Below are positions 10,596 to 18,584 of a stretch of DNA of 40,015 nucleotides, one piece after another; position 1 is the stretch's first letter, and each line of letters begins with the position of its first letter. Position numbers and translations under genes: made by a program. This DNA comes from Oscillospiraceae bacterium (GTDB lineage: Bacteria; Bacillota; Clostridia; Oscillospirales; Acutalibacteraceae). The stretch lies in the NCBI GenBank assembly GCA_031290595.1, contig JAITNG010000194.1, positions 1 to 40,015 of the forward strand, written 5' to 3'. Below the pieces are notes generated by a model. That model did not search any database, had not been told where the DNA came from, and saw only the letters and a program-made list of their open reading frames with translations.

Positions 10596-11042
10596 TCAGC
10601 CCTCCCGGATGACGCGGCTCTTGAAGGTGATGCCATCCAAGTGGTCGATTTCGTGGCAGAACGCCCTGGCCTTGAGGCCTTCGGCTTTATAGAAGCACCA
10701 GGTACCCTGCCGGTTTTGGGCGCGCACGCGCACCACCGCCGGCCGCCGGGTGATCCCGTGTTCCCCGGGGAACGAAAGGCAGCCCTCCTGCTCCTCCTGC
10801 TGCCCCTCCTGCCCGATGATCTCCGGGTTCACTAGCTCCAACAGACCGTCACCCGCGTCGATCACCGCCACGCGCCGGAGGACGCCCACCTGCACCGCCG
10901 CCAGACCGCAGCCTTCCGCGGCGCGCATGGTTGCGGTCATGTCGTCCAGCAACTGACCGAGGCGCTCGTCGAAGCGCTCGACCGCACGGCTCTTTTTGTG
11001 CAGCACGGGGTCGCCGTTTTTGATGATCTGACGCCTTGCCAT
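10596..11042 (-). CDS. def: Peptide deformylase
   Basis: GCGLAAVQVG, EGCLSFPGE, FCHEIDHLDG. Confidence 0.96.
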   Translation of the reverse strand: MARRQIIKNGDPVLHKKSRAVERFDERLGQLLDDMTATMRAAEGCGLAAVQVGVLRRVAVIDAGDGLLELVNPEIIGQEGQQEEQEGCLSFPGEHGITRRPAVVRVRAQNRQGTWCFYKAEGLKARAFCHEIDHLDGITFKSRVIREG

Positions 11043-11065
11043 GTTGCCACATCCTTACTACAATA

Positions 11066-13555
11066 CTATACTATCGTTTCCGGGTTCATATCCGCATATG
11101 CAGTGACCTTTGCGAAACGGCTTTCCTTCCCGAAGGCGGAAAGCACATCCGCAACCATCCTGCGGAATGCCGCGCTGCTGTGGCACTTGACCAGCAGCCG
11201 CCAGCGGAACCTGTTGCCCAGCTTGCTCACACGGGCGGGCATCGGCCCGAGTACAATGATCTTTTCGCCCGCAAAAGCGCCGTCTTCCGCCGTGCGCTGC
11301 CGCAGCAGTTCCAGCAGGTATTTTGCACCCTGCCGGGCGAGGGGTTCCAATTCAGCAACAACGCCGAGCAGACAAAAATCACAGTAGGGCGGGTATATCA
11401 GGAGCTTGCGCAGCCGGATCTCCGTCTGGAAAAAGGAGCGGTAGGCTTGCCGGGCTGCCAGGCGGATGATCTCGTTTTCCGGGTTGATGGTCTGCACCAG
11501 CGCCAGGCCGGGGTATTGCCCCCTGCCCGCCCTGCCCACCACCTGGGTCAGTAGCGCAAAGGCGCGTTCCTGGCTGCGGTAATCGTCGAGGTACAGCTGC
11601 TGATCGATGGAAAGCACGCCCACCAGGGTTACGTTCTCAAAATCCAGCCCCTTGGCCACCATCTGGGTGCCGAGCAGCACGTCGTATTGCTTCGCCGCGA
11701 AGCCGGAAAGCAGTTCTTCACGCGCACCCCGCGCCGCCGTGGAATCCGCATCCATGCGGGCGACGCGCAGCCCCGGCAGCAGACGGAGCAGCTCCTGCTC
11801 CAGCTTCTGCGTCCCCGCCCCGCCAAAGCGGACGGTGGGCTGGCCGCATTCCGGGCAAGCCGTGGGCGCCGGGCCGCTGAAGCCGCAATAATGGCACATC
11901 ACGCGCTCATTGGCCAGGTGATAGGTCAGCGAAATGCTGCACTGCGGGCAGGTGATCACGCGGGAACAGCTGTCGCAAGCCAAAAAAGTGTGGTAGCCCC
12001 GCCGGTTCATCAAAAGGATTGCCTGGTGGCCTTCGGCCAGCACGCGGCGCAGTTCTTCAAGCAGTTCCCCGCTGAGTAGGCGGTTCTCCCCCGCCCTGCG
12101 TTCCAGGCGCAGGTCAACGGTGCGCACCTCCGGCAGCGCGGCGGTTCCGTAGCGGTTTTCCAGCGTTTCAAGCCGATAACGCCCCCGGAGGGCGGCGGCG
12201 TAGCTTTCCACACCCGGCGTGGCGGAGGCCAGCAACAGCAGCGCGTGGTTTTGCGCCGCCCGCCGCTTCGCAACATCACGGGCATGGAAGCGCGGCGTCT
12301 GCTCCGATTTATAGGTATGTTCATGCTCTTCATCCATGACGATGAGGCCGATGTTTTCCAGCGGTGCAAACACGGCGCTGCGGGTGCCGAGGGCTATGGT
12401 GGCTCTCCCTTCCCGCAGACGGTTCCATTCATCCATGCGCTCCCCCATGGAAAGCGCGCTGTGCAGCAGCGCCACCCTGCTGCCATACCTTGCGGTGAAG
12501 CGCCCCAGCAGTTGGGGGGTCAAAGCGATTTCCGGCACCAGAACGACCACGCCGCGCCCTTGGGCAAGGGTTTCGTCAATCAGCCGGAGGTAGACGCTGG
12601 TTTTGCCGCTGCCCGTCACCCCAAAGAGCAGCGCCGTGCCGGGTGTTTCGCTTTGCATCGCCCCGCGCAGGTTATCGAAGGCCTGTTCCTGCTCTTTCGT
12701 CAGTGCAATTGGCGTGGCTTCCCCGGCCTGGTTTTCGGCCACGGGGCCGCGCCAGATTCGCTTTGCCCAGCTGCGCAGCACGCCCTTGCGCTCCATCGCC
12801 TGTGGCACCGCCGGGGATGCGCCGGTGTAGGTGCAAATTTCCTGCATCGAAGCCGCGCCGCACTGGGCGAGGAACGCCCACACCTCCCCCTGTCTGCCCG
12901 TCAGCTTCCCGCCGGCTTCGGCAGATTCTTCCGCCGGGGCAAATATGCGCTCGGTCAGTTCCCCCGCACCCCGCAGGGCGTCGGTGTTGCGCAAAAGGAA
13001 GCCTTTTTCCGCCAGCAGCTCCGGCAGCATGGAATCCACCGGCAAACCGCAGCTCTTGAGCAGCGTTTCCTTTGGGTGGTAGCTCTTCCGGCTGCGGGCG
13101 GTGCGCAGTTTTTCGAGGATCCGCCGCTCGTCTTCTTCCAGCAGCGCCTCCGGCGGGCAATGCTCCGGCGGCAGGGCGCTGAAGGTCGCGTGGATTTTTT
13201 GATGCAGCCCGGCTGGCACCATTGCGCGGAAGGCTTCGTAATAGGTGCAAAAGCAGTGTTCGCGCAGCCAGGGGATCAAGCCGACCAGCTCCGGCGGCAA
13301 CAGGGGCGATGCATCCAGGAGGATACGAAGGCTCTTCAGGCTGCCGTGCGCTTCCCCTGCCGTTTCGCGCAGTTCCAGCACCAGGCCAACACAATCCTTG
13401 CCACCGCTGCCAAAGGGGACGCGCACCCGGCAACCGGGCAAAACCGCGCCTTGCAACAGAGGAGGGATGGCATAGGTATACAGCTGGTCAAAATGGAAGG
13501 CTGCCCGTTCCACCGCAACAGCGGCAAAGCAGACCGCCCGCTCGTTTTCTATCAT
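11066..13555 (-). CDS. priA: Primosomal protein N' (replication restart helicase PriA); start uncertain (TTG at 13576 or ATG at 13555)
   Basis: GVTGSGKTSVYLRLI, DEEHEHTYK, Cys-rich zinc region CDSCSRVITCPQC...CHYCG...CPECG. Confidence 0.95.
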   Translation of the reverse strand: MIENERAVCFAAVAVERAAFHFDQLYTYAIPPLLQGAVLPGCRVRVPFGSGGKDCVGLVLELRETAGEAHGSLKSLRILLDASPLLPPELVGLIPWLREHCFCTYYEAFRAMVPAGLHQKIHATFSALPPEHCPPEALLEEDERRILEKLRTARSRKSYHPKETLLKSCGLPVDSMLPELLAEKGFLLRNTDALRGAGELTERIFAPAEESAEAGGKLTGRQGEVWAFLAQCGAASMQEICTYTGASPAVPQAMERKGVLRSWAKRIWRGPVAENQAGEATPIALTKEQEQAFDNLRGAMQSETPGTALLFGVTGSGKTSVYLRLIDETLAQGRGVVVLVPEIALTPQLLGRFTARYGSRVALLHSALSMGERMDEWNRLREGRATIALGTRSAVFAPLENIGLIVMDEEHEHTYKSEQTPRFHARDVAKRRAAQNHALLLLASATPGVESYAAALRGRYRLETLENRYGTAALPEVRTVDLRLERRAGENRLLSGELLEELRRVLAEGHQAILLMNRRGYHTFLACDSCSRVITCPQCSISLTYHLANERVMCHYCGFSGPAPTACPECGQPTVRFGGAGTQKLEQELLRLLPGLRVARMDADSTAARGAREELLSGFAAKQYDVLLGTQMVAKGLDFENVTLVGVLSIDQQLYLDDYRSQERAFALLTQVVGRAGRGQYPGLALVQTINPENEIIRLAARQAYRSFFQTEIRLRKLLIYPPYCDFCLLGVVAELEPLARQGAKYLLELLRQRTAEDGAFAGEKIIVLGPMPARVSKLGNRFRWRLLVKCHSSAAFRRMVADVLSAFGKESRFAKVTAYADMNPETIV

Positions 13556-13572
13556 ATTTTGATTCGGCGCCC

Positions 13573-13782
13573 TCAAAAATCCCGTATCTCTTCCGGCTCC
13601 AGGAGGGCATAGCGGCCTTCCAGGAAATCGTTCAGCGCCAGGGTGACGGGCTTGCCTTCCACCCAGACCTTGTCGCTATCGGCCTCGTTGACCAGTTCCC
13701 GCGCCCGCTTTGCCACGGCTGTGACCAGGGAATAGCGGCTGGTGTGTTTGCCCATGATGCTGCGCACGTCAATATTTAGCAT
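13573..13782 (-). CDS. rpoZ: RNA polymerase omega subunit
   Basis: SRYSLVTAVAKRARELV...; between gmk and priA. Confidence 0.9.
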   Translation of the reverse strand: MLNIDVRSIMGKHTSRYSLVTAVAKRARELVNEADSDKVWVEGKPVTLALNDFLEGRYALLEPEEIRDF

Positions 13783-13832
13783 TGATTGTACCCATACCTC
13801 TCTTATTTTATGAAAAAAACGCCACAGATGTT

Positions 13833-14453
13833 CTATTGGATTTTTGTGACCTCTTCAATCATATATTTCCTGCGGCAGGTGCGCTGGCGTTCCGCCCGGA
13901 TGATTGCGCGGAAGTCGCTGACCGCATAATCCAACTCGTCGTTGAGGATCAGATAATCGTAATCCGATGCGTGGCGCAACTCGTCCGCCGCAATCTCCAT
14001 CCGCCGCAGGATTTCCGATTCATCCTCGCTCTTGCGCCCAAACAGGCGCTGCGAAAGCACTTCCAGCGAAGGGGGGAGCAAAAACACGCTGACGCAATTG
14101 GGGTAAAGGCTGCGGATGCGCTTTGCGCCTTCGACTTCGATTTTCAGCACAACCGTTTTGCCGTTGGCAAGCCATTCATCCACCGTCGTCTTGGGCGTGC
14201 CGTAATAGTTCCCGCTGTAGCTGGTGTGTTCCAGCACCTCGCCGTCCTTGAGCTTCTGCTCAAAGTATTCCCGCGTCACAAAGTAATAATGCGTCCCGTC
14301 CGCTTCCCAGCTCCGGCGCTGCCGGGTGGTCAGGGAAACGGAAAACTCCAAATCGTCATCGGCATGGGCGGCCAGCTCGCTGAGCAGGGTATCTTTGCCG
14401 GAGCCGGACGGCCCCGAAAGAACGATGAGCAGACCCTCTCTGTTATTGCGCAT
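13833..14453 (-). CDS. gmk: Guanylate kinase; start trimmed to MRNNREGLLIVLSGPSGSGKDTL
   Basis: SGPSGSGKDTLL P-loop; guanylate kinase core SVSLTTRQRR...EADGTHYYFV. Confidence 0.95.
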   Translation of the reverse strand: MRNNREGLLIVLSGPSGSGKDTLLSELAAHADDDLEFSVSLTTRQRRSWEADGTHYYFVTREYFEQKLKDGEVLEHTSYSGNYYGTPKTTVDEWLANGKTVVLKIEVEGAKRIRSLYPNCVSVFLLPPSLEVLSQRLFGRKSEDESEILRRMEIAADELRHASDYDYLILNDELDYAVSDFRAIIRAERQRTCRRKYMIEEVTKIQ

Positions 14454-14715
14454 GATCTTCCTCCTCCACTTCTGTCGCCCCCTCGGCGTGCATACGGCTT
14501 GCGATGGTTTCCGTCTGGAGGTAACTGAGTACCGTGTGGCCGCTGTCGAGCAACAGCACGGCGCGGGTGCGCCGCCCACAGGATGCATCCACCAGGGTGC
14601 CGGCCGCCTTGGCTTCCTGCGCCAGGCGCTTGACGGGCTGGGAATCCGGCTGCAAAACCGCCAGAACACGCTCCCCGTTGAGCAGGTTGCCAAAGCCGAT
14701 GTTGACCAATTGCAT
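14443..14715 (-). CDS. remA: RemA/DUF370 family regulator
   Basis: MQLVNIGFGNLLNGERVLAVLQPDSQPVKRLAQEA; overlaps gmk start by 11 nt. Confidence 0.88.
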   Translation of the reverse strand: MQLVNIGFGNLLNGERVLAVLQPDSQPVKRLAQEAKAAGTLVDASCGRRTRAVLLLDSGHTVLSYLQTETIASRMHAEGATEVEEEDHAQ

Positions 14716-14732
14716 TGCTTGTTTCCCCCGTA

Positions 14733-15611
14733 TTATTCCAGGTTTTGAATCTGTTCGCGTATTTTTTCCACCAGCGCCTTGAGTTCCACCACCCGCCGGG
14801 CGATGGCAATATCCTGCGCCTTGGAACCGATGGTGTTGGCTTCGCGGTTGATTTCCTGCACCAAAAAATCCAGCTTGCGGCCGATGGGGTCCGGGCTATC
14901 AAAAAACGCCGCCAGCTGTTCCAGGTGACTGCGCAGGCGAACCGTTTCTTCCGCCACGGCGGTTTTATCGGCAAAAATGGCGGCTTCGGTCAGCAAACGC
15001 TGCTCTTCCACTTTGGCGTCGGCCAGCAGTTCGCGCATCCGCTGCGCCAGCTTTTCGTTGTATTCCAGCACGGTTTGGGGCGAGCGCTCTTCCACAAAGG
15101 CCACATGCTCCAGGATCTCCCCCGCCCGCGCCAAAATATCCGCTTGTAGGCGCAGCCCCTCGGCTTCGCGCATGGCCAGGAACCTTGCGGCGGCTTCCTG
15201 CACGGCGGGCAGCGCCGCTTCCCAAATCGCGGCTTCATCCGCCGTCCGTTTTTCCACTGTGAAAAGCTCCGGCAAGCGCAGCAGCGATGTTGCGGTGAGG
15301 TCGTTGCGCACGCCGTAGTCCCGCTCCATTTCCGCAAAGGCGTCCAGGTACCCGCGCAGCAGCGCCGGGTGCAGCCGCACCGCCAAATCCTGCTCCCGCA
15401 AGGATTCCAGCATCAGCCCGCACTCCACCTTCCCGCGGGAAATCAGGCCGCTGAGGAAGGTCTTGAGCTTTTCTTCCAAAAAGCCGCAGGAACGCGGCAC
15501 CCGTGCGGAAAACTCAAAATAGCGGTGGTTGACGCTCTTGATTTCGCAGACGGCACGGTATTCCCCGTTGCTGGTTTCCGCCCGGCCAAAGCCCGTCATA
15601 CTGCGCACCAT
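14733..15611 (-). CDS. yicC: YicC/YloC family endoribonuclease-like protein; start at MVRSMTGFGRAE
   Basis: MTGFGRAE N-terminus, C-terminal EINREANTIGSKAQD; an upstream ATG would overlap the promoter. Confidence 0.93.
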   Translation of the reverse strand: MVRSMTGFGRAETSNGEYRAVCEIKSVNHRYFEFSARVPRSCGFLEEKLKTFLSGLISRGKVECGLMLESLREQDLAVRLHPALLRGYLDAFAEMERDYGVRNDLTATSLLRLPELFTVEKRTADEAAIWEAALPAVQEAAARFLAMREAEGLRLQADILARAGEILEHVAFVEERSPQTVLEYNEKLAQRMRELLADAKVEEQRLLTEAAIFADKTAVAEETVRLRSHLEQLAAFFDSPDPIGRKLDFLVQEINREANTIGSKAQDIAIARRVVELKALVEKIREQIQNLE

Positions 15612-15646
15612 ATTGCAAAACCTCCCCATCCTCGCTCTATCGTATA

Positions 15647-15675
15647 ATTTTAGCACATTTCCGCCGGTTTGTCAA
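15647..15675 (-). promoter_or_regulatory. Sigma-A-like promoter for the yicC-to-iorA run
   Basis: Minus strand TTGACA-N17-TAAAAT, just upstream of the trimmed yicC start. Confidence 0.75.
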
Positions 15676-15754
15676 ATGAATTCGCATAGAATCCCGCGCC
15701 GCCGCATATATCTGCAATGCTTCCCTGTGCAAATCCTGCCCACTAGAAAGGCGC

Positions 15755-16255
15755 GTGAATTTTATGTTTGTGTATTCCGTCAAATCCTCCAAGCTCAAGC
15801 TGGCCGCCCTGCTCCTTGTGATTGCCGCCGCCGTGCTGGCGCTGGTCTTCCTCACCCGGGGCGAAAAAACGCCGGTGAAGGGCGGTAACATCCGCGTCGC
15901 CGCCTCCAATGCCGCCGAGCGCCTGGCCTTCCTTTCCCAATTCGGCTGGGAAGTTTCGGAAGACCCCATAGAGGTCAGCGAAGTGATCATCCCCGCAACA
16001 TTTGACGAAACCTACGAAAAGTATAACGAAATCCAAAAGGCGCAAAGCATGGATCTTGCCGCCGTGGCGGGCAAACGGCTCAAGCGCTGGACCTATGAGG
16101 TCAAAAATTACCCCGGCTTTGAAAATAAGCCCGGCGTGGTGCAGGCCAATTTGCTGATCGAAAACGGCGTCGTCATCGGCGGCGACGTCTGTTCGCTGGA
16201 ACTCGGCGGCTTTTTGCAGGGCTTCGACTTCCCCGCCGCCGTGCCAAAGAATTGA
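15755..16255 (+). CDS. DUF4830-like membrane-anchored protein
   Basis: N-terminal TM; NAAERLAFLSQFGWEVSEDPIEVSEVIIPATFDETYEKYNEIQKAQ; start GTG 15755 or ATG 15764. Confidence 0.7.
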   Translation: MNFMFVYSVKSSKLKLAALLLVIAAAVLALVFLTRGEKTPVKGGNIRVAASNAAERLAFLSQFGWEVSEDPIEVSEVIIPATFDETYEKYNEIQKAQSMDLAAVAGKRLKRWTYEVKNYPGFENKPGVVQANLLIENGVVIGGDVCSLELGGFLQGFDFPAAVPKN

Positions 16256-16324
16256 CAATGTATGCCCTCCCCCGTTTGCAGCATACTAATCCTGAAATGT
16301 GCATAAAAAAGGGGGAACGCAGCG

Positions 16325-17041
16325 ATGCAGTCGCCAAGCAACGATTATACGCCGCCCGAAGTGAACAACCCGGATCCCGACGGCGGCGACGATGAACCGC
16401 ACGAGCGTAAACAGAGCCAGGAAAACGGGAACATCACCCTGGAAGGGCGGCGGGGGCTGATCCACTGCCTGACCGTGATCGGGCAGATTGAGGGGCACAC
16501 CGAACTTTCGGCTGAAACGAAGACCACCAAGTATGAACACGTGATCCCGCAACTGGTGGCCATTGAAGAGAGCCGTGAGGTGCGCGGGATGCTGATCATC
16601 CTCAACACCGTGGGGGGCGACATTGAAGCCGGGCTTGCCCTGGCCGAACTGATCGCCGGGATGAAGACCCCCACGGTTTCGCTTGTGCTGGGCGGCGGGC
16701 ATTCCATCGGGGTGCCGCTGGCAGTGGCCGCCAGGCATTCGTTCATCACGCCCTCGGCCACCATGACCATCCACCCCGTGCGCATGAACGGCCTGGTGCT
16801 GGGCGTGCCGCAGACGCTTTCCTATTTTGAACAGATGCAGGAGCGCATCGTCCACTTTGTGGCGCAGAATTCCCACGTCCCCCCCGACCGATACCGCCAC
16901 ATGATGCTTGAAACCGGGGAGATGGCGATGGACTTCGGCACAGTGCTGACCGGGGAACAGGCGGTGCGCGAAGGCCTGATCGACCGCCTGGGCGGCCTTT
17001 CGGATGCACTCGACGCACTGTATGAGATGATCCCGGCATGA
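16325..17041 (+). CDS. tepA: ClpP/TepA-like serine protease
   Basis: NTVGGDIEAGLALAELI, GGGHSIGVPLAVAA, ATMTIHPVRMNGLVLGVPQT. Confidence 0.88.
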   Translation: MQSPSNDYTPPEVNNPDPDGGDDEPHERKQSQENGNITLEGRRGLIHCLTVIGQIEGHTELSAETKTTKYEHVIPQLVAIEESREVRGMLIILNTVGGDIEAGLALAELIAGMKTPTVSLVLGGGHSIGVPLAVAARHSFITPSATMTIHPVRMNGLVLGVPQTLSYFEQMQERIVHFVAQNSHVPPDRYRHMMLETGEMAMDFGTVLTGEQAVREGLIDRLGGLSDALDALYEMIPA

Positions 17042-17059
17042 GCTTCGCCGACAACAACA

Positions 17060-17089
17060 AGCCCCCATGCACCTTGGTGCATGGGGGCT
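17060..17089. terminator. 30-bp palindrome copy 1, possible bidirectional terminator
   Basis: AGCCCCCATGCACCTTGGTGCATGGGGGCT; 14-nt arms around TT; between convergent ORFs. Confidence 0.6.
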
Positions 17090-17110
17090 GCAAGTCCTTG
17101 TTCGGTTAAA

Positions 17111-17332
17111 TCATTCGGTCATCGTCCATTTTTTGAACGCCGGGCGGTGCGCTTCGGCGTATTCAGCAGAAGCGTTCAGCAATGCATCGACAGTCATATC
17201 CTCGAAAAGATTATCCCGTCGCCAATCCGTGTAATTGAATGGTTCTTCGGCTTTTAACGTGAACACAAACATCTCCGCACCTACCGTTCCTATAAGCATT
17301 ATTTTAAAGCTCCGGGCGACTGCTAATGCCAA
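17111..17332 (-). CDS. Short hypothetical ORF (73 aa), possibly a remnant
   Basis: MALAVARSFKIMLIGTVGAEMFVFTLKAEEPFNYTD...; TTG start, or ATG at residue 12. Confidence 0.35.
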   Translation of the reverse strand: MALAVARSFKIMLIGTVGAEMFVFTLKAEEPFNYTDWRRDNLFEDMTVDALLNASAEYAEAHRPAFKKWTMTE

Positions 17333-17361
17333 TCGCGGGTTGGATTGCTGTTTTTAGGTTG

Positions 17362-17537
17362 CCCGGCGCACTGCTAGTGCTGCCCTATGCAGCACCATGT
17401 TCACAAAACAAAGGGTATACCCGATTCATAATCGCCAAGGAAAGTAGATCAAAAACCTGCGTTGGGGGCTATGAGCCGGGAAAAACGTTGCGGGAATTCG
17501 CAAGCCGCTGATAGGGCAGCGCTATGAGCGCGCCGGG
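17362..17537. repeat. MITE-like element with imperfect ~27-bp terminal inverted repeats
   Basis: CCCGGCGCACTGCTAGTGCTGCCCTAT (17362-17388) against the reverse complement of ATAGGGCAGCGCTATGAGCGCGCCGGG (17511-17537): 23/27 identical. Confidence 0.5.
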
Positions 17538-17562
17538 GTCACACAAACTTGTGCATTAACGC

Positions 17563-17676
17563 ACCTGGACACGGCACGCCGTGTCCCTACAAACCGAGAT
17601 AAAACGCCAACGTGCCTCTGTATTTTTATGTACCTTTGTAGGGACACGGCGAGCCGTGTCCAGGTACATAAAAATA
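17563..17676. repeat. Compound inverted repeat with nested hairpins (REP/MITE-like)
   Basis: 17563-17593 against the reverse complement of 17635-17665: 30/31 identical; each arm contains GGACACGGC-NN-GCCGTGTCC; outer TATTTTTATGTACC/GGTACATAAAAATA stem. Confidence 0.7.
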
Positions 17677-17770
17677 AAGCATTGCTTTTAATTGCGGAAC
17701 AATATTAATTATAACATAGGTTCTCTGAAATAAAGAAGTTTTCAAATTTTGGGAATTTTGTGCAATTTCT

Positions 17771-17800
17771 AGCCCCCATGCACCTTGGTGCATGGGGGCT
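17771..17800. terminator. 30-bp palindrome copy 2, identical to 17060-17089; downstream of the YcaC-like gene
   Basis: AGCCCCCATGCACCTTGGTGCATGGGGGCT. Confidence 0.6.
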
Positions 17801-17820
17801 GCCGCTGCTGTGCTTGCAAG

Positions 17821-18498
17821 CTACACCTGCATTTTGGTCAGCTTCACCTGCGGCTGGGGCGGCTTTTGTGCCTGGGGTAGCATCGTTTCGCTGTATTCCA
17901 CGCCCAGGCCGTATGCGCCGCTGTGTTCCTTGACGATTGCCATCACTTTGTTGTAGGTGTCCTTGTTGTTCCAGTCCCGCTGGAATTCGAGCATCACCTG
18001 CTGCCATGTGACCGGCACCACGCCCGCCTGGATCATGCGCTGCATGGCCAGGTCGTGGGCTTCCTTGGTGGCGCCCCCGCAGGCGTCCGCCACGGCGAAG
18101 ACCTCGAAGCCGTCTTCGCGCATACTCAGCGCGGGGAAGGTGACGCAGGCCTCCGTCCAAAGCCCGGCGAGCAGCAATTTGCGCTTGCCCGTGCCGGTGA
18201 CGGCCTTTTTGAGGTTCTGATCCTCCCAACAGTTGATGCAGGTGCGGTCAACCGGCACGCTCTGGGGGTAGACGTTCTGAATCTTCTGCGCCAGATAGCC
18301 GGAAAACATCTGCGCTTCCACGGTGGTCAGGATGCAGGGGACGTTGAACGCCTGGGCGGCCTTGGCCAGGGCGGTGACGTTGTTGAGGATACAGGCGCGG
18401 TGGTGGCTCTCGACGCCGAAATACATCTGCGGCTGGTGGTCAATGATGATAACGGCGGCCTGGGTGGGGTCTAGCAAAGATTGCTGATAGTTGCGCAT
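17821..18498 (-). CDS. Isochorismatase-family hydrolase (YcaC-like)
   Basis: AVIIIDHQPQMYFGVES, LLLAGLWTEACVTFPALSM. Confidence 0.87.
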   Translation of the reverse strand: MRNYQQSLLDPTQAAVIIIDHQPQMYFGVESHHRACILNNVTALAKAAQAFNVPCILTTVEAQMFSGYLAQKIQNVYPQSVPVDRTCINCWEDQNLKKAVTGTGKRKLLLAGLWTEACVTFPALSMREDGFEVFAVADACGGATKEAHDLAMQRMIQAGVVPVTWQQVMLEFQRDWNNKDTYNKVMAIVKEHSGAYGLGVEYSETMLPQAQKPPQPQVKLTKMQV

Positions 18499-18584
18499 GG
18501 GGAAAACACTCCTTCGTTTTAAAATCAAAGGTAGTGTTTGCCGGGATGTTGCTCTCTATGCACGGTAAGTCTTAACAATCGCCG

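Noticed and set aside
8941-10692. 583-aa + strand ORF spanning fmt and DUF1361
   Set aside because: Antisense shadow across three well-supported genes
12245-13612. 455-aa + strand ORF opposite priA
   Set aside because: Antisense shadow; no recognisable domain
17326-17511. 61-aa + strand ORF inside the MITE-like element
   Set aside because: Lies inside inverted-repeat sequence; no protein signature
17060-17800. Repeat island considered as a CRISPR array
   Set aside because: Only two distant copies of the palindrome and no regular spacer structure; no cas genes
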